DNA of 64,000 bases from Brachypodium distachyon (Eukaryota; Streptophyta; Magnoliopsida; Poales; Poaceae). The notes beneath the pieces were generated by a model, which had not been told where the DNA came from, did not search any database, and saw only the letters and a list, made by a program, of their open reading frames with translations. Of this stretch, positions 1 through 11,189 are shown in pieces. The stretch covers positions 38,715,237 through 38,779,236 of the forward strand of contig NC_016133.3 of NCBI RefSeq assembly GCF_000005505.3, given 5' to 3'. The translations under genes were made by a program, and so were the position numbers. Within the stretch, counting starts at the first letter, position 1. Each line of letters opens with the position of its first letter.

Positions 1-2856
1 TCTACCTTGACTACAGATATGTACATAACAGTAGTACTGCATGCTTTTCTTTTTAGTTATCTTGGTAATACGGCAAATAGTTGTGAAAACAGGAAGCTTC
101 TTCATCTACATAAGACAAGTAAATCATGCAGTAATATTGACCCTGTTCTTAACAACTGCTACTCATCATTCCTGTATACTAACTGCATCACTACAACACG
201 GGTAACATCGATCTGAGGACAAATGAGCAAAGATAGCACTTATTAGCATAGAAGCTACCAAATAAACAATCTAATTAAGGAACTTATTCACTTCCTGTGG
301 CACTTAACATGTTTGCATGTGTGTACATAGTTCCCCAAGAATGATCAGTACCTATGTAGTTAATGAAAATTAGTTGATCATACAGAAAATGCTACCGGCC
401 GGCCTTAATCTGTTGCCTGAGAACATCTGACTAGTTTCCTCACATTGGTGCACAACTGATATTGGAAAGTGAGGGAAAAAGTACTACTATCTGAATGCAA
501 CAAGTAAAGAAGAAGAAGTGCGTTCAATGATTGACACTTGTAGATAGCTAGCTAGCTAGTCATATGCATGAAGGCAAAAGTATGCAGTGCCATGTGCTAG
601 CTCAATCATCTGAAAACAAACACTAATTCAGTTTAGTCCGATCCTCAGTTTTGTTGTCTAGCTAGGTAGGTTCAAACTCTCTTGCCAAAAATTAACAAAA
701 ATCTGTTACTATTAGTGTTACTTTTCTTTACCTGTAATTTTTCGTATCGTGAAAGTTTATTATCACTAATTATTTCTTGTTACAATTTTTTTAGTAAAAG
801 TAAACCTAAATTTTAGGTAATATAACTATATGTATTTGATCTAACCAATATCATATATATACTGCAGTGTCTCCTTTAGGACATATGGTGTTATAAGCCA
901 AACTCTGACAACTTTGTATCATGCATCTTATATATGGTCAACTAATAGCAAAATGATTACATTCATAATTAATAAATGCGACTAATAGCAAATTATACCA
1001 TGGACAAGTGCATTTTTTTGTCACCAAAATCATCATACTCAACTTGCAGAGATCTTGGTACATAAATTGACAAGGATATATGAGAGCTAGCAAGAGAAGT
1101 CATCAGTATTTTAAAAATCTTTTGTGTGGGTATTTTAAAAATCAAATTTATCGTCTATATATAGCCTAAGTACATGAACCAAATTATTGTTTTCAAAGAC
1201 CAGAGCCGGCTAGGCCTGAGCCTATATATTTACCTATATACTGCTTAGATATCTATTTGCTTGTCATTGTATAATACATCTCCAATTGTTGCTATGTATA
1301 GTACATGACGTTCATCCATGCTAATTCCATGTGTACTTATACATAAACTTATTAAAGATGGCAATGCTTTTCCTTCGTTCCAAAAAAAGAATTTATTTAG
1401 ATTGTTGTTTCTATCTTCCCTGATTAAATATCCAAACATGGATACTTACACCCATGTATATATTTAACTAAGGGGTGAATAATGCATATTATTTGATGTG
1501 CTCATGGTTCTAACTTCTATGCTTTTGCCTAGGGTACAAGATTACATTTGATCAATTTGGTGAGTACTACATTTTGATCATTTTGGTGAGTTTGGTGACA
1601 GAGATTGGAGATAGATCTAGCTAGTTTTAGTGTATAGGTCGTATGCCAGCCGTGTCTATATAAATCTCGATCAGTATACACTGACCTATTTGCATTTTAT
1701 AAATCAGGGGCACCGGGTATACGTATGCAAGAATCCGGGGCCATAAACATGCATCAATATACACATATGCCCGGATATCATGCGAGGTGGTTTCTATAAT
1801 CAATACGAGATCCCACTGGACATTTTTGGTTCATGCAAAATCATATATTTATGCTATAGCAGAGTCTTAGCTAGCTAGCTATAAGAAGTGAATCCGGCAG
1901 CCATGCATATGATTAGTGATAACGTGTCGAGATTTTTTTTGCAAAAATAAAGGTGTCATGGTTTGAGTTCTTGTATAAGAATTATAAAATTGGAACATAC
2001 AGAGTAAGGTAATATTACTGATTAGGCGTTCTAGTTTAAAAATATTGCACGCTCCCTTGATATATTGACCATGCCATGTTCGTAATTATTAATCTGGATA
2101 TATTTCTCCCTAAATGACTTCTTTAAAGTCTTCTTGAAACTAAGAATTTATTGATTTTTTTTACATGATTTACATTTTGTTGACACGATGAACCTTCATA
2201 TCAAATACAAACCGTCCGAAGTTTATTTTGGTCAATTCCATATGATCATCCAGAAATTAGTTAGGCTGTTCCAGGTCTCAAGGCACGGCTTGACATGTAT
2301 GGACCATATTGTCGTAGCTCTCTTATTTGGTTAATTTGAGTGATGTGGTGGGTTGGTCTCCTTGTAAGCATAACAAAGTAGAATGAGGGCAGGGACTGAT
2401 TCATCCCAACAAATCTTACAGAATTCCATGCATGACACCCCATCATATCATGAGTACAAAGGTGATCCCTCAGACCAAACACCCATACTTCCCAATTTAG
2501 TAAGGGTGTGGCCGGCTATTTCCAAGTCGCTTGATTTTTAAGATAAAACCTTAAATCTCAGTCGATGCACTAGAGTCGTTGGATTAAAGATCTGGCTGTC
2601 ATTCCCACATCCCCATCTCCGACGTGCTCTCGTTGGATTAAGATCGAACAGTCAACACATACATCGACTTAATTAGCTCCGACTAAAAAACAATCAACTT
2701 CTTTATAGCAAAACCTATTTAGTAAAATTTCACTCAAAGAGTTTCTAGACCTTTTGTGTGGCAATCTTTTGCTAACCAAATATGTGATATGGCATATCAT
2801 TTTCCGATTAGCTTCTACAACGAACCAATTAACACAAACAGAAGCACAGTAACTGC
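1..2856. other. AT-rich intergenic spacer, no gene recognised
   Basis: Both strands show only short open frames without recognisable domains. The sequence is AT-rich and holds runs of the tetramer AGCT (around 547-560 and 1867-1880), common in grass spacers. A small imperfect duplication, ACATTTGATCAATTTGGTGAG-like, lies near 1540-1592. No splice-bounded coding exon was found. Confidence 0.6.
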
Positions 2857-3115
2857 TGCCTCCGTTTCTAAATGTACGTAAAAAGTCCTACTTCCTAAGT
2901 AAAACCTTTTAAACTTTAACCTAGATTATAGAAAAATCTACCAACATCTATACTCTAAATTAGTTTTATTAAATCATTATGATATATATTTTCATAGTAT
3001 ACTTATTTGATATTCTAGATGTTAGTACATTAATTTTTCAATAAACTTGGTCAAACTTTAAAGAGTTTGACTTAGGACAAAGCCAGGACTTCTTATATTT
3101 AGGAACATAGTTAGT
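2857..3115. mobile_element. Stowaway-like MITE
   Basis: The left end reads GCCTCCGTTTCTAAAT and the right end TATATTTAGGAACATAG, which are inverted, slightly decayed versions of the Stowaway terminus. The interior carries the CTTGGTCAAACTTTAAAGAG / GTTTGACTTAGGACAAA pair typical of this family. It has no coding capacity. The ends are approximate because the right terminus is degraded. Confidence 0.7.
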
Positions 3116-3267
3116 AGTTAATTAACTAATTAAAGGTGATACTCAGCTCTAAGTATCAAAAGATAATATTTAAAAGGGATAATATTCCTCTATAAACTTG
3201 TAAGAGTCTATTCTGTACCCTAAAGAAAATTGCATTACTATTCACGTATTTCATTGCATATATAATA

Positions 3268-3470
3268 CTCCTGATGTTTCTTAATGTCTGCATATTTAGG
3301 TTTGGTTTAAGACAAATCGTATCAATTTTTTACTAAGTTTGTAGGAAAAAACATCATCAATATATATAACACCAAACTAGTATCATTAGGGTTTTGTTTG
3401 GTGTTACATCTGTTTGGTTTTTTCTACAAACTCAGTCAAAGTTAACAAAATTATATATATACAACGGAGT
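3268..3470. mobile_element. Decayed Stowaway-like MITE
   Basis: The left end is CTCCTGATGTTTCTTAATG and the right end CAACGGAG followed by TA. Inside, TTTGTAGGAAAAAACATC near 3340 is the inverted partner of GGTTTTTTCTACAAACTC near 3416. The ends have diverged, so the family assignment is weaker than for the other MITEs here. Confidence 0.45.
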
Positions 3471-6400
3471 AACGACTTTTGTTTACCGGTTTACTACGCA
3501 CCTAGCTAATCAGTGTAGCTAGATATACGGAATATATATGAGTCAGACTTCTTAGACAGCACGCATCAAGAGTAGTACTCTTAAGTACTCGAGTACTGCA
3601 AAATTGGGAATGTGAATACACACACACTGCACGGATGCATAAAAGTTGCCCGAACTTGTTAACCTAACGCCCGGAAGTAAGACAATCTTTTTAATGTACA
3701 ATTTTTTTCAATATAGAACTATATATGATGGCCGAATATCCCTTGCATAGTAAAAACATCCATGCAATTTTCCTAACGTGTCCAGTCAGTTTTTATTTTA
3801 CGTTTCGCAGCATTGTTTTATTTGGTTTGCTCCATCGAGTGCTAATACAAGTATATAACTGTTCGGAGCTCCATGAAGTGTATATACAAAATATATATAC
3901 ACAAATTAGAATGTAATACATGCAATGTAGTATTACGTATAGGAAAAAAAAATCTATATTTACCCCTCAATTGTTGGCAAAGTCAACACCTCCTCAGCCG
4001 CACGGCCCGCACCTCAATTTCCAAATGAAGTTTGAATGACGTGACGCAACGTTGGCGTGGGTCCTAACCAGCAAAATAAATAGTCATGTTACTTCCATGG
4101 CATGTCATTTGGAACTAAACAAGTAATAACAAGGTTAATTATTATATTTTAATTTCCTGATTAATTCGGCCCAGTACTATCATACTAGCCTTTTAATTTG
4201 CGGGGTCCAATTCAGCAGAGGGCCCACGTGGCAGTACCTCTCTCCCTCTCATCTTTACTCCTACATGTCATGCAATACGTGATTATATATGTTGATTATT
4301 TTGATGTGGAATGATGTTTATGTGTGCCGAACGCATATATACATGCGACACATGCACGTACGACATTAAAAAATGTACCTTAGAATATATGGTCTTGAAG
4401 ACTTGAATTGAACAGTATTATCAGTTTTAACATGCATGTCGAGCTGCCCGTCGAGCTTGTATTTTGACCGGTCTTAAAGTTGAACTGAAAAGAGAGGGCC
4501 TCGTCAATATTTTTTTGGGAGTGTGAGGGCGGAAACTAATTTTGTCCATTCACACTGTATATAAATGTGTACAGATATGATCTATTACTAATTCGGGCAG
4601 GATTAATAATTTAAAGGTATTATAATCCTGCTATAGTAAATTGGCACAGAGTTTTGATCCTCATCCGGCCGGCCGGCCGGCCTGTCCCATATAACTTTTT
4701 GCTAACGTATGTTGGGGCAGATTCTTTTCCTAAAATTTCTCCAAATAAATTGGTAAAGGGATCCCATTGGTAAATCAAGTGCTCATACACCTAAGATCAA
4801 GGGATATATATATAGAAAGGCAAAGTTTTTACACAAGTAATACTAATTTTCTGGCATATGGAGTATATGTTAAATGACTGCTATTCTGTTAATGTGCCCA
4901 AAACTGGACGCACATTGAGATCTGTTTGACAGCATGTGCGCAGGTATGTGTATAGAAATTTAGTGGACTGTACGTATGTACATATATGCTTGCGCAAGCA
5001 TTTGAACTAGCAGCAGATTAATTAGCAACCCTTTCTACTGAAACCTGCAAGTACGGCTTATACCTGCATTTCTATTGACAGTTATCAGACTAAATCGATC
5101 CACATTTCCATGGACACTAAAGCCTTGCGCAGCATTAGTGATGAAAAACAATCATATATATCCCCATACATGGAGATCATCAGCAGCCAGCTTATTAGCT
5201 GCCGGGAGAATGAACGAACGGATGATCGAAGGCCGATATGCATGCATATCATAGTAGAGAGACGAGAGAGAGAGAGATTAATTAAGCATATATGCATACT
5301 AACCACCAGTTGGCCGGCCGGGTTGTCTTCGCTCCTAGCTCTTTCACTGCGCCGAGAATGAATCCATATCGATGCTCCGACCGACGGAGTTGCCGTTGCC
5401 GTTGCCGGCCATGCATTGCATCCCGGCCCGGACGGGAGAAATTAAGGAAGGATCGGAGCGAGCTGCTTTGTGTGGCCGCGCTCGCTCCTCCTTTCTGCCG
5501 CCTGCATCTGCATGTGTGTGCAGTTCTTTTCAAAGGAAGAAACGGCCGGCCGGGGCCTGGAAGGGGTAGCCATGATTACTGCCACTAGAAACCAGATGCA
5601 TATCGATGGATGGATCCTTGACGCCCGGCCGGATGGACGACAGGTCGCAGCTAGCACCACGCCCCTACTACGCACGTACTCGCCGCCGTAGCTAGCATCC
5701 ACTGCACACCCAGGCCCCCTGCTCTCTGCCTTATCTCCCTTTCTTTTTTCTGATATTGGATAGCCAGCGTACGTGCACAGACTACTGCATATCACGTCGT
5801 CCCCATCTTTCGCTGTGGCTGTGTTGTGTCTTGTGTGTGTGTGGTTCGGCCAATCGGGCGGAGACATGGAGGCCGGGACTGAATGGGGATGGCCGGCCGG
5901 GATGGGTTCCCTATGCATCTGTCGACCGACGTACTGTGCAGGTAGGGGATATGTACGGTTTCGGCGGCAGTGATTAGACATACGGGAGGATTTTGTTAAT
6001 GGGCGCATATATAACGTCCTACAGTTCCCAGACGCACGTACAGTACCCAACTGTTGAAGAGGTACCATGAAGCCCAAAGCTAGCTATTTTGTGATGCATG
6101 CGCACATGGATACAGTACCGATGGTTTGTTTTCGTACGTACCTTCTGCTGCAAGCTCTTCTTGTCTTCTTGCGTCAAGCCCTTTTTCACTAAAAACTTAT
6201 ATAGATTAACGTACGCCAATGTCATTTAGGCTTGCAGATTGTGGGACTGATGGTGTGGGTCCGTGGCATTCCAACTGCAGTTTATCCTCATTATTATGGC
6301 CCTAGTCGGTCTCTGATCGGTATATACGACCAAAAAAATTGTATGGCGCGATCACATTGGGGAGTTCTTCCATGCTCTGCTGAAAAAGTTAAAAGCTGTT

Positions 6401-8035
6401 AGCCAAGGAGAAAAATCCTAAAGCACATGCAAGCAAGCTTTCGGTCTTGCTGCCTTTGCCATGTTCGCCTGCAAAACATGTCTGCGCACCTTTAGAAATT
6501 CTGCACATCAACGTACGGCAGGTTTATTTTGGGCACTTGTTCGACATCGGATAGGGCAAATTAAGTGTCTAGACCAGGGTTGGTTCTCGGGCCGAATGAA
6601 CATAAATTCATTCTTTTTTTCCGAATAGGGTCCGAAATAAAAATCATCCTGGCCATTTTGGCGTTGTCTGGTTCATACGGACCTAAGACCTTCGGCACAA
6701 AAATCAGATTACCATACCAATACACGCTAGAATTCCTTTCAACGTTGGATTGCAATTGTCACCTTATCAACATACCTTCAGTTTGAAAATTCAAAAAAGC
6801 TCAAGTCGTTTCGGTAGAGACAGATTTTTTTAGCTTTGAAATCCCAAAACCGTGGTCAAGACCGTTACCGCTTATGCAGACCCATTAATTGGGGCTTGTA
6901 TTTTGATGATCCATCTTTGTACATTTTTTTTTCAAACGTACCGGATCAAGAGCTTTGCCTCATCTCTTTAATTAGTCTCATTAGTTCAAAAGTTCAGATG
7001 TCTAGTTAATTAGAGCAAAATAGGTCTGGGTAGCTGTCATGGAACATGACAATATCAATCCATGGCACCACCGGGACCGATCAACCTACCAACACTCCGC
7101 CAGAGGAACACCGTTGCTGATGTTTCCTGCATGTGTCATCATCATTATGCATCACTCCTCTCGAACTTCACCGCAGTTGACCACTAACAATCTCTTGCCC
7201 CAACAACTACATGAAGCCCATGTCACCCATTCCAAACAGTTAGTTATTCATTTCACACTAAGGACAAGGTAACTCCAATTTTGATGGCGAGCTATGAGGG
7301 AGCTTAGGGAGGGTGTAAACAAAGGCCGCATAGGATCACAACAATCGGAAGCTCATTGTATGTCCAAAAATTCCGTTTATTTGAAAACTTCAACTTGAAT
7401 TTAAGCTAGGAATGAACTTTTGTGACCTTTAAATTAGGAGAGAATGAGAGATATTGTCGTTGCATTTGCAGAATTAGATATTTATAATACATACTCATTT
7501 AAAAAATATATTTTGATTAAAACAGGATTTTCCAATTACCACGTGGTTACCGCAAATCTTGGTCTCCCACGAGACAAAGACGAGATCCGGTAGCTAAAAC
7601 AGCCTACTACCAAAATCAGCTTGTACATGTATGTATGAAATCTCGAGAAGTCTGATTAGCTATGTTTATTTGACAAGCAACACAATCACTAAGTACACAC
7701 TGTTTCATACACTTTTTTTTTCTAAGGCTATATATCTTATTGTGAGTCTGTACAAGCTAGCGAAACTACAAAACCCTTGCTAGATAAATAGACTAGCTGT
7801 GGCTGGTACCGATAGGAACTGTTAAAGAACAGTAGAATAAATATTCAATGTAAAATATAGTGCGAGACAGTACATGCAGGATCTCATAGTTCAGTATAGG
7901 ACTGGGAGGAGCCCGCATGCTGTTTGGGTAGTCAAGCACGCTAATCAGCCATGCCTACAATTAATTAAATTTCGCAGATATCTTCCGTGTCAGTGAATTA
8001 ATGGCAGGCTGTATACCTAATTAATCCTCTAAGTA
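3471..8035. other. Intergenic spacer with a GC-rich island at about 5.2-6.1 kb
   Basis: No recognisable protein-coding gene was found. A G-box-like GCCCACGTGGCA lies near 4223, not next to any gene found here. From about 5290 to 5950 the sequence turns GC-rich and has several overlapping open frames on both strands, the longest a 211-codon minus-strand frame (5442-6077). None has a recognisable domain or a plausible exon structure. The same island has several copies of the 8-mer GGCCGGCC. It could be a promoter or CpG-rich region of an unseen transcript, but the sequence does not prove that. Confidence 0.4.
4665..4682. repeat. Simple repeat (CCGG)n
   Basis: Four and a half uninterrupted CCGG units form an 18-bp self-complementary run inside an otherwise AT-rich spacer. 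Confidence 0.9.
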
Positions 8036-8272
8036 CCCCGTCCAACAATAGTGGTCATATTAGGTTTGTTTTGACCGACGTTTTGGCTAAGAATTGCTGC
8101 ACAAATATCTAATTATATATAACTTCAAATTGATATCATTGTATTTGTATTTAAAGGTACTTGCTTATGGTTATGATTTAGATCACAACAATCGCATATA
8201 AGTGAAATAATTTTTGGTCAAAGCATTGGTCAACCGAAACCTAATATGCCCACTATAGTTGGACGGAGGGAG
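8036..8272. mobile_element. Stowaway-like MITE with TA duplication
   Basis: The left terminus CCCCGTCCAACAATAGTGG continues into CATATTAGGTTT. The right terminus is the inverted copy, AAACCTAATATGCCCACTAT then AGTTGGACGGAGGGAG. The element is flanked on both sides by TA. The inverted repeats are about 38 bp long. It is about 237 bp and noncoding. Confidence 0.85.
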
Positions 8273-8274
8273 TA

Positions 8275-9535
8275 TGCAGATTCATCAGATATATATACTT
8301 TTGGACCAGTAGAGCAGAGAAAAAAAATGATGCTAGATACCAGAGTATATGAGCCAAGAAAAACCAGGGTTCTCCCTTGAGACACATCTATCAAAAGTTG
8401 ACTTAGAGCATCTCGAGTAGAATCCTCAAAATTTGGTTTCAAGAATCCATATTAAAGATTCCGTCACCCAAATTTATCTAGCAAAATCCCCAAATCTCAT
8501 TTCCGTATCCAAATTCACTATATTTATTAATACTTCATAACTAACAACACATTTATAAATGACAGCCACACCCCAGCCACCGGAAAAGGGAGGCGCATGA
8601 AGTTGTGATCTTTTTCAGTTCCTCTTGTTTCCGACGGTCAATTCAACGTCGGGAGAGTAATTAGTGGAACCACTGATCAACTTCTGGCAAGTAAAATAAA
8701 CTCCAGAGTCAACGACCCTCTTTGGATCCTTATAATGTTAGAGGAAAATAGAGGATTCTAATCCTAAAGAATAATTCTTATACATGCCCTTTGAAACATA
8801 TGTTTGCACCAAAGGAACAATTTCACGGTGTACGAATTTTTTCTCCAAATTTTGGAGGAATCCAAGAACGCTTTTCTAATCTCAAAATTCCAGTGTTTTT
8901 CCTGTGTAGCACACAAACACTTTATTTCAATCAATTCTCATGTTTTTTTCATTCACGTAGAATTCAACATACCATAGTTTCAGCAATATTCCAAAGAAGT
9001 CCTAGTTCTGAGTTCTGACAACACATATTGGCGTACAATATATATTGGCTACCTAGTTCTCGCGAAGGCAACACATATTGGCTGCAGCCTGCAGGCGCTA
9101 CTCGCGCTAGCTTTCATTAATTCATGGCGACGTGCGTCCGCAGGAACTTTGTACCGTGTGTTGTTGTGCATGCGGTTCTGTCTCCGGTGTAGTATATGCA
9201 CTATGCAGGCAGGCATATGCATGCAGCGAGCAAGCTAGGTAAGTGAAGACTGGTTTAGACATGCATGCGCGCGCGCGGTGCGACGTGCGTGGGCAGGGAG
9301 GCGGCGCGGCCGGCGTGTTGTTGCGCGGTGCATATGCGCGCGTTTTTTAATTCTCCACCAACTACGCGTTGGATCGAGTAAATTAGACGAGACAATAGAT
9401 AAAACCAAATTAATGTGACGATGGATTGATGGTTGTCACAGCTAGAGCCGTACGGTAGGCTTCGTCTCCGTAGGTAGTAGCTAGGCTTCACCCGGACCCG
9501 GAGCAAACCTTTTTCGGGCCTTTCTCGAACGAAAC
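8275..9535. other. Spacer, no gene recognised
   Basis: Near 8405 there is an AGAGCATCTCGAGTAG motif that resembles the conserved start of some grass repeats, but no matching right end was found. From about 9060 the base composition rises in GC with GCGC-rich stretches. The short open frames lack recognisable domains. Confidence 0.45.
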
Positions 9536-10160
9536 TAGCGATGTCTACGGCAGCGGCTCCTCCGCGGGCCCGCTTCAGCCATCCGCAAAAAACCCGTTAA
9601 GTGGTGTTAAGTGGCGTCCGTTAACACCATCCGGTCTAACCGGAAAAGCCCAATTTGTCCAACGGACGCCAGAAAGCACAGCATGTTTCACTGCTCGATG
9701 CCCACAACGCCGCTCGATCCCAAGCCGCCGCCACTGCTTGATCCCACGATGCCGCCGCCGCCGCCCGATCTCAGCGAGGGAACACATCGTCGTCCTCGGC
9801 CGTTCGATTTCAACGTTCTGCTGCCGCCCGATCTCAGGGAGGCTGCGCCACCACGAGAGGAGCAACCACCAGATGCGCAGCCACGAGAGGAGCAACCGAT
9901 GGTTATTCGGAAAAAAAAGAAGTGGCATCAACCTGTAGAGGAGATGAAGTTAGGCGCCGCTGCTCGTGATGGTGGTATAAAGAGCCGGAGAGGAGAAAGA
10001 TCCCAGGAGCCAGAGATGAGAAAGAAGCGTCACACAAATAAGGTATAAAAATAGTTGTTTATGTCAAGAAAGGAGAGAGATCATGGTGTGTTTGCTTATA
10101 TGATTGCTCCGTTTGTGTACAAATTTCATGACTTCAACTTGTGTTTAACTCCGTTGCTAA
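9536..10160 (+). repeat. Extra, truncated copy of the hAT leader/exon-1 segment
   Basis: This segment begins TAGCGATGTCTACGGCAGCG and matches the block starting near 10979 in copy A and near 34681 in copy B. It runs through the proline-rich first exon to GTTTAACTCCGTTGCTAA and then stops matching. The A-tract after GTTATTCGG has 8 bases here, 11 in copy A and 9 in copy B. Because 8 and 11 are in the same phase, this fragment still reads through the exon-1 frame (about 9611-10048). The result is a tandem arrangement with two leaders in front of a single transposase body. Confidence 0.85.
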
Positions 10161-11189
10161 CCAAGGTTAAATATGCGTCTAATATGCGTAACGCCTAAAT
10201 ATGTGTCTAACCAAGGTTTAAAATTTTGGCTACTGGAATTTTGAAAATATCAAAAATCATTTCGGTATTGTATCCACCAAATTTCTTTGAATTTCAATGA
10301 ATTTTGACCAAACTTAAATTTTAGGATTTCAATTTAGTTTGGATACTGATAGAGTGCCCCGCATGTCATGTCTACACATGGAGCCATTCAGCGTGGTCGG
10401 CTACAAAGCTGGTTTGTCTTAACTAGTTCGAGCGCGAGTAACCACTGTCCAATTGGAATCAAGGTTTCGATTCTTTTTGTAATTTCAGTGGGTACCGAAA
10501 TTCTTCGGGCTCAATTGAAACCAGATTAAAATCGTGACATTGAAGTTTGGTTAATTTTCTCTAAAATCAATAAATTTCGGTCGAAATTATACGAAATAAT
10601 TCCAAAATTTCTATGGCATCGGAAATTTTGGAACATGTGGATCCACACTTTCAGAATGACAAAGTGCTTTCTAACGCAGTCGTCCTCATCGACGAGAAAG
10701 TGGCCCAGTTTCGAATTCTTGGTCCCTGGCTGTAATGGGCCACTTGGGGAAAGAGAGTATCGCACAACGGCGAATCTCTTTTCTGCCCGCGCACTCCCTT
10801 GTGTTGCGCGGTGCGCGCTTGTTTCCGTCGTCGGTTTAGATCGTGCGGCTCCTTCGTTCCCACGCAGTTTTGCCTGTTTCTGTCTGTCTTGGGTCCCCAA
10901 GTACTGTTCACAAAAAGAGAACAGCAACTCATCGGAGACTCCTCTGATCCCATCCCCTTGAATCCCCCATCCTAGATAGCGATGTCAACGGCAGTGGCTC
11001 GTCCGCGGGCCCGCTTCAGCCGTCCGCAAAAAACCCGTTAAGAGGTGTTAAGTGGAGTCCGTTAACACCACCCGGTCCAACTAGAAAAGCCCACTTTGTC
11101 CAACGGACGCCAGAAAGCCCAGCATCTTCCACTGCTCGATACCCACAACTCCGCTCGATCCCAAGCCGCCGCCACTGCTCGATCCCACG

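Noticed and set aside
5442..6077. 211-codon minus-strand frame
   Set aside because: No recognisable domain, irregular composition, and no splice or promoter context. It lies in a GC-rich island where long frames arise by chance.
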